From Streptomyces hygroscopicus subsp. hygroscopicus (GTDB taxonomy: Bacteria; Actinomycetota; Actinomycetes; Streptomycetales; Streptomycetaceae), in NCBI RefSeq assembly GCF_001553455.1, contig NZ_BBOX01000244.1, positions 1 through 40,619 on the forward strand: a stretch of 40,619 nucleotides of DNA, given 5' to 3'. The notes beneath the pieces were generated by a model. It ran no database searches. It saw only the letters and a list, made by a program, of their open reading frames with translations, and had not been told where the DNA came from. This document shows positions 39,003 through 40,619 of this stretch, piece by piece. Position 1 is the stretch's first letter. The number at the start of each line of letters is the position of its first letter. The position numbers and the translations under genes are program-made.

Positions 39003-40568
39003 TCACCGGATGCGGCTCTCGCTCCCGGCCCATGCCTTGTCCCGCAACACGAACTTCTGGATCTTCCCGGTGGAGGTCTTCGGCAACTCGGCGAACGTGA
39101 CCGTCTTCGGCGCTTTGAACCGGGCCAGCCTGCCCTTCACATGCTCGATGATCTCCGCCTCGGTGGCCGTGGCACCTTCCCGCAGGCTCACATAGGCGGC
39201 AGGGACCTCCCCCCAGTGCTCGTCCGGCACCGCGATCACCGCCGCCTCCAGTACCGCCGGATGGTCCATGATCGCCTGCTCCACCTCGACCGACGCGATG
39301 TTCTCCCCGCCCGAGATGATCACGTCCTTCGAGCGGTCACGCAGCTCCACGTACCCGTCGGGGTGCAGGATGCCGATGTCCCCGGTCCGGAACCATCCGT
39401 CCGGCACCGCTGCCAGGGTGGCCTCCGGGTCGTCGAGGTAGCCGAGCATGAGGTTGTTGCCCCGCAACGCGATCTGGCCCGGGGTGACACCGTCCGCGGG
39501 GACGTCCGTGCCGTCGTCCGCGATCACCCGCGGCACACACGAGATCATGTTCCCGACGCCCTGGCGCGCCTTGAGCCGCGCTTGTGCCGCGGTGTCGCGG
39601 TCGTTCCACTCCGGACGCCAGTCGCACAGCATCGCTGGGCCGTACGTCTCGGTCAGCCCGTACAGGTGCGTGACCTCGAACCCCAGCTCCGCCATCCGCC
39701 GCAGGATCGCCGGCGACGGCGGCGCCCCACCGGTGGCGATCCGCACCGTGCGGTCCAGTGGTGCGGCCTCCTGGGCGTAGGCGATCATCGACAGCACCGT
39801 CGGCGCCCCGTTGAGGTGTGTGACGCCCTCCTCCCGGAGCAGCCGCCAGATCTCCGCCGGATTCACCTTCGGCAGACAGATGTGCGTCCCCGCCGCCGCG
39901 GTCACCGCCCACGGGAACGTCCATCCGTTGCAGTGGAACATCGGCAGCGTCCACAGGTGCACGCTCGACGGCGTCAGGCCGGTGTGTCCCACCATCGCCA
40001 CGGCCTGGAGGAACGCGCCCCGGTGGTGGTACATCACGCCCTTCGGGCGGCCCGTGGTCCCCGAGGTGTAGTTGATCGACAGCAGCGCCCGTTCGTCGGT
40101 CGGGGTCAGGTGCAGTGGCTCCGACGCGGCCAGCAGATCCTCGTATTCCCGCCCCGCCCTGATGCGGTGCGGTGGGGCGGCCAGCCGGGCGAGGGCCTCG
40201 TCCACCAACGCGTCGAACGACGGGTCGTGGATCAGCACGGACACCTTGGAGTGCTCCAGGATGTAGGCGACCTCGCCCACCGACAGCCGGGTGTTCACCG
40301 CGACCAGCGGCACCCCCGCCCACGGCACCCCGTAGTGCGCCTCCAGCGACACATGCGTGTTCGGTGCCAGCACCGCCACCGGTCGCCCGCCGGCCAACGG
40401 GGCCAGCCCGCCCGCCAACCGCTGACACCGGTCACGCAGCTCCGCATAGGTCCACCGGGACCGCCCGTCCACCACCGCGACCCGATCCCCATGCGCCGCC
40501 GCCGCACGGTCCAGATACGACGTCGGAGTCAACGGCTCGAAGGACAGGGAGTCCAGGTCGCGGGTCAC
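39003..40568 (-). CDS. Acyl-CoA synthetase (AMP-binding, fatty-acid-CoA ligase)
   Basis: 521 residues. Adenylate-forming enzyme that activates a carboxylic acid as acyl-AMP and then acyl-CoA. Motifs are the P-loop-like YTSGTTGRPKG (167-177), LPMFHCNGWTFPW, YGLTETYG, DGWFRTGDIG, the hinge region RSKDVIISGGENIASVEVE, and the catalytic lysine Lys502 in LPKTSTGKIQK. The FHCNGW block is typical of medium/long-chain fatty-acid and related ligases. GTG 40568 follows GGAG by 8 bases and overlaps the TGA of an upstream frame (GTGA), suggesting coupling. A remnant of an E1/transketolase-type gene follows at once, so the operon has lost its distal member. Confidence 0.93.
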   Translation of the reverse strand: MTRDLDSLSFEPLTPTSYLDRAAAAHGDRVAVVDGRSRWTYAELRDRCQRLAGGLAPLAGGRPVAVLAPNTHVSLEAHYGVPWAGVPLVAVNTRLSVGEVAYILEHSKVSVLIHDPSFDALVDEALARLAAPPHRIRAGREYEDLLAASEPLHLTPTDERALLSINYTSGTTGRPKGVMYHHRGAFLQAVAMVGHTGLTPSSVHLWTLPMFHCNGWTFPWAVTAAAGTHICLPKVNPAEIWRLLREEGVTHLNGAPTVLSMIAYAQEAAPLDRTVRIATGGAPPSPAILRRMAELGFEVTHLYGLTETYGPAMLCDWRPEWNDRDTAAQARLKARQGVGNMISCVPRVIADDGTDVPADGVTPGQIALRGNNLMLGYLDDPEATLAAVPDGWFRTGDIGILHPDGYVELRDRSKDVIISGGENIASVEVEQAIMDHPAVLEAAVIAVPDEHWGEVPAAYVSLREGATATEAEIIEHVKGRLARFKAPKTVTFAELPKTSTGKIQKFVLRDKAWAGSESRIR

Positions 40569-40619
40569 CGCACCGCTCCGGGTGCCGGGACGCCGGCCGT
40601 GATCTGGAACTGGCGGAGT
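40565..40619 (-). CDS. C-terminal end of an upstream gene (partial)
   Basis: A frame open to the window edge reads RQFQITAGVPAPGAVR and stops at TGA 40565-40567, overlapping the acyl-CoA synthetase start by GTGA. Seventeen residues are too few to name a family. The overlap suggests an operon partner. Confidence 0.4.
   Translation of the reverse strand, partial: LRQFQITAGVPAPGAVR

Overview
The window is high-GC actinobacterial DNA. Codon third positions are almost all G or C, GTG starts are common, and there are sporulation (SsgA-like), F420-linked and STAND/TPR genes. A Streptomyces chromosome is the natural reading. The many GC-rich tandem repeats between genes would suit the S. violaceusniger/hygroscopicus group, but that is inference. 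No rRNA, tRNA, CRISPR array, prophage or complete IS was seen.

Layout. 1-5.0 kb: a secreted Xaa-Pro dipeptidyl-peptidase (cut by the window edge), divergent from a secreted M1 aminopeptidase, then an MpaB-type oxygenase and the 3' remnant of a lost gene. 5.2-10.95 kb: a MerR regulator facing a three-gene acyl-CoA operon (2-methylacyl-CoA racemase, thiolase, FadB-type multifunctional enzyme). 11-16.5 kb: a DUF1203 protein, endonuclease V, a one-piece sigma/zinc-finger/membrane protein, an SsgA-like protein and a GPP34 protein, separated by tandem repeat arrays with 19-bp or 17-bp units. 16.8-19.9 kb: a secreted protein and a membrane-anchored HTH protein. 20.2-23.6 kb: aldehyde dehydrogenase and GMC oxidoreductase (betB/betA-like). 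24-28.7 kb: an F420-type LLM oxidoreductase, a LysR regulator, and a sulfonate-sulfur module. 29-31.3 kb: a STAND NTPase with TPRs. 31.5-36.8 kb: a multicopper oxidase, a truncated MMPL gene, a heptamer repeat, two hypothetical genes (one frameshifted at a G7 run) and an RmlD-like reductase. 37.2-40.6 kb: a stand-alone adenylate kinase, a decayed transketolase/PDH-E1-like pseudogene and an acyl-CoA synthetase.

The most interesting unit is the sulfur module. A promoter is placed so that the first base of the transcript would be the A of an ATG. That ATG opens a 26-codon ORF ending in RVCSAFCCCPA. Downstream are the in-frame debris of an LLM monooxygenase, an SsuE-type FMN reductase, an SsuD-type alkanesulfonate monooxygenase and a perfect 12-bp terminator hairpin. 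This arrangement predicts cysteine-responsive, leaderless-uORF attenuation of organosulfur use.

Two other signals stand out. First, several intergenic arrays start inside the stop codon of the upstream gene; their unit lengths (19, 19 and 7 bp) are 1 mod 3 and their units carry stop triplets. Second, the STAND gene has a conserved-looking, possibly amyloid-type N-terminal motif, in frame but upstream of any start codon. This suggests a one-base frameshift.
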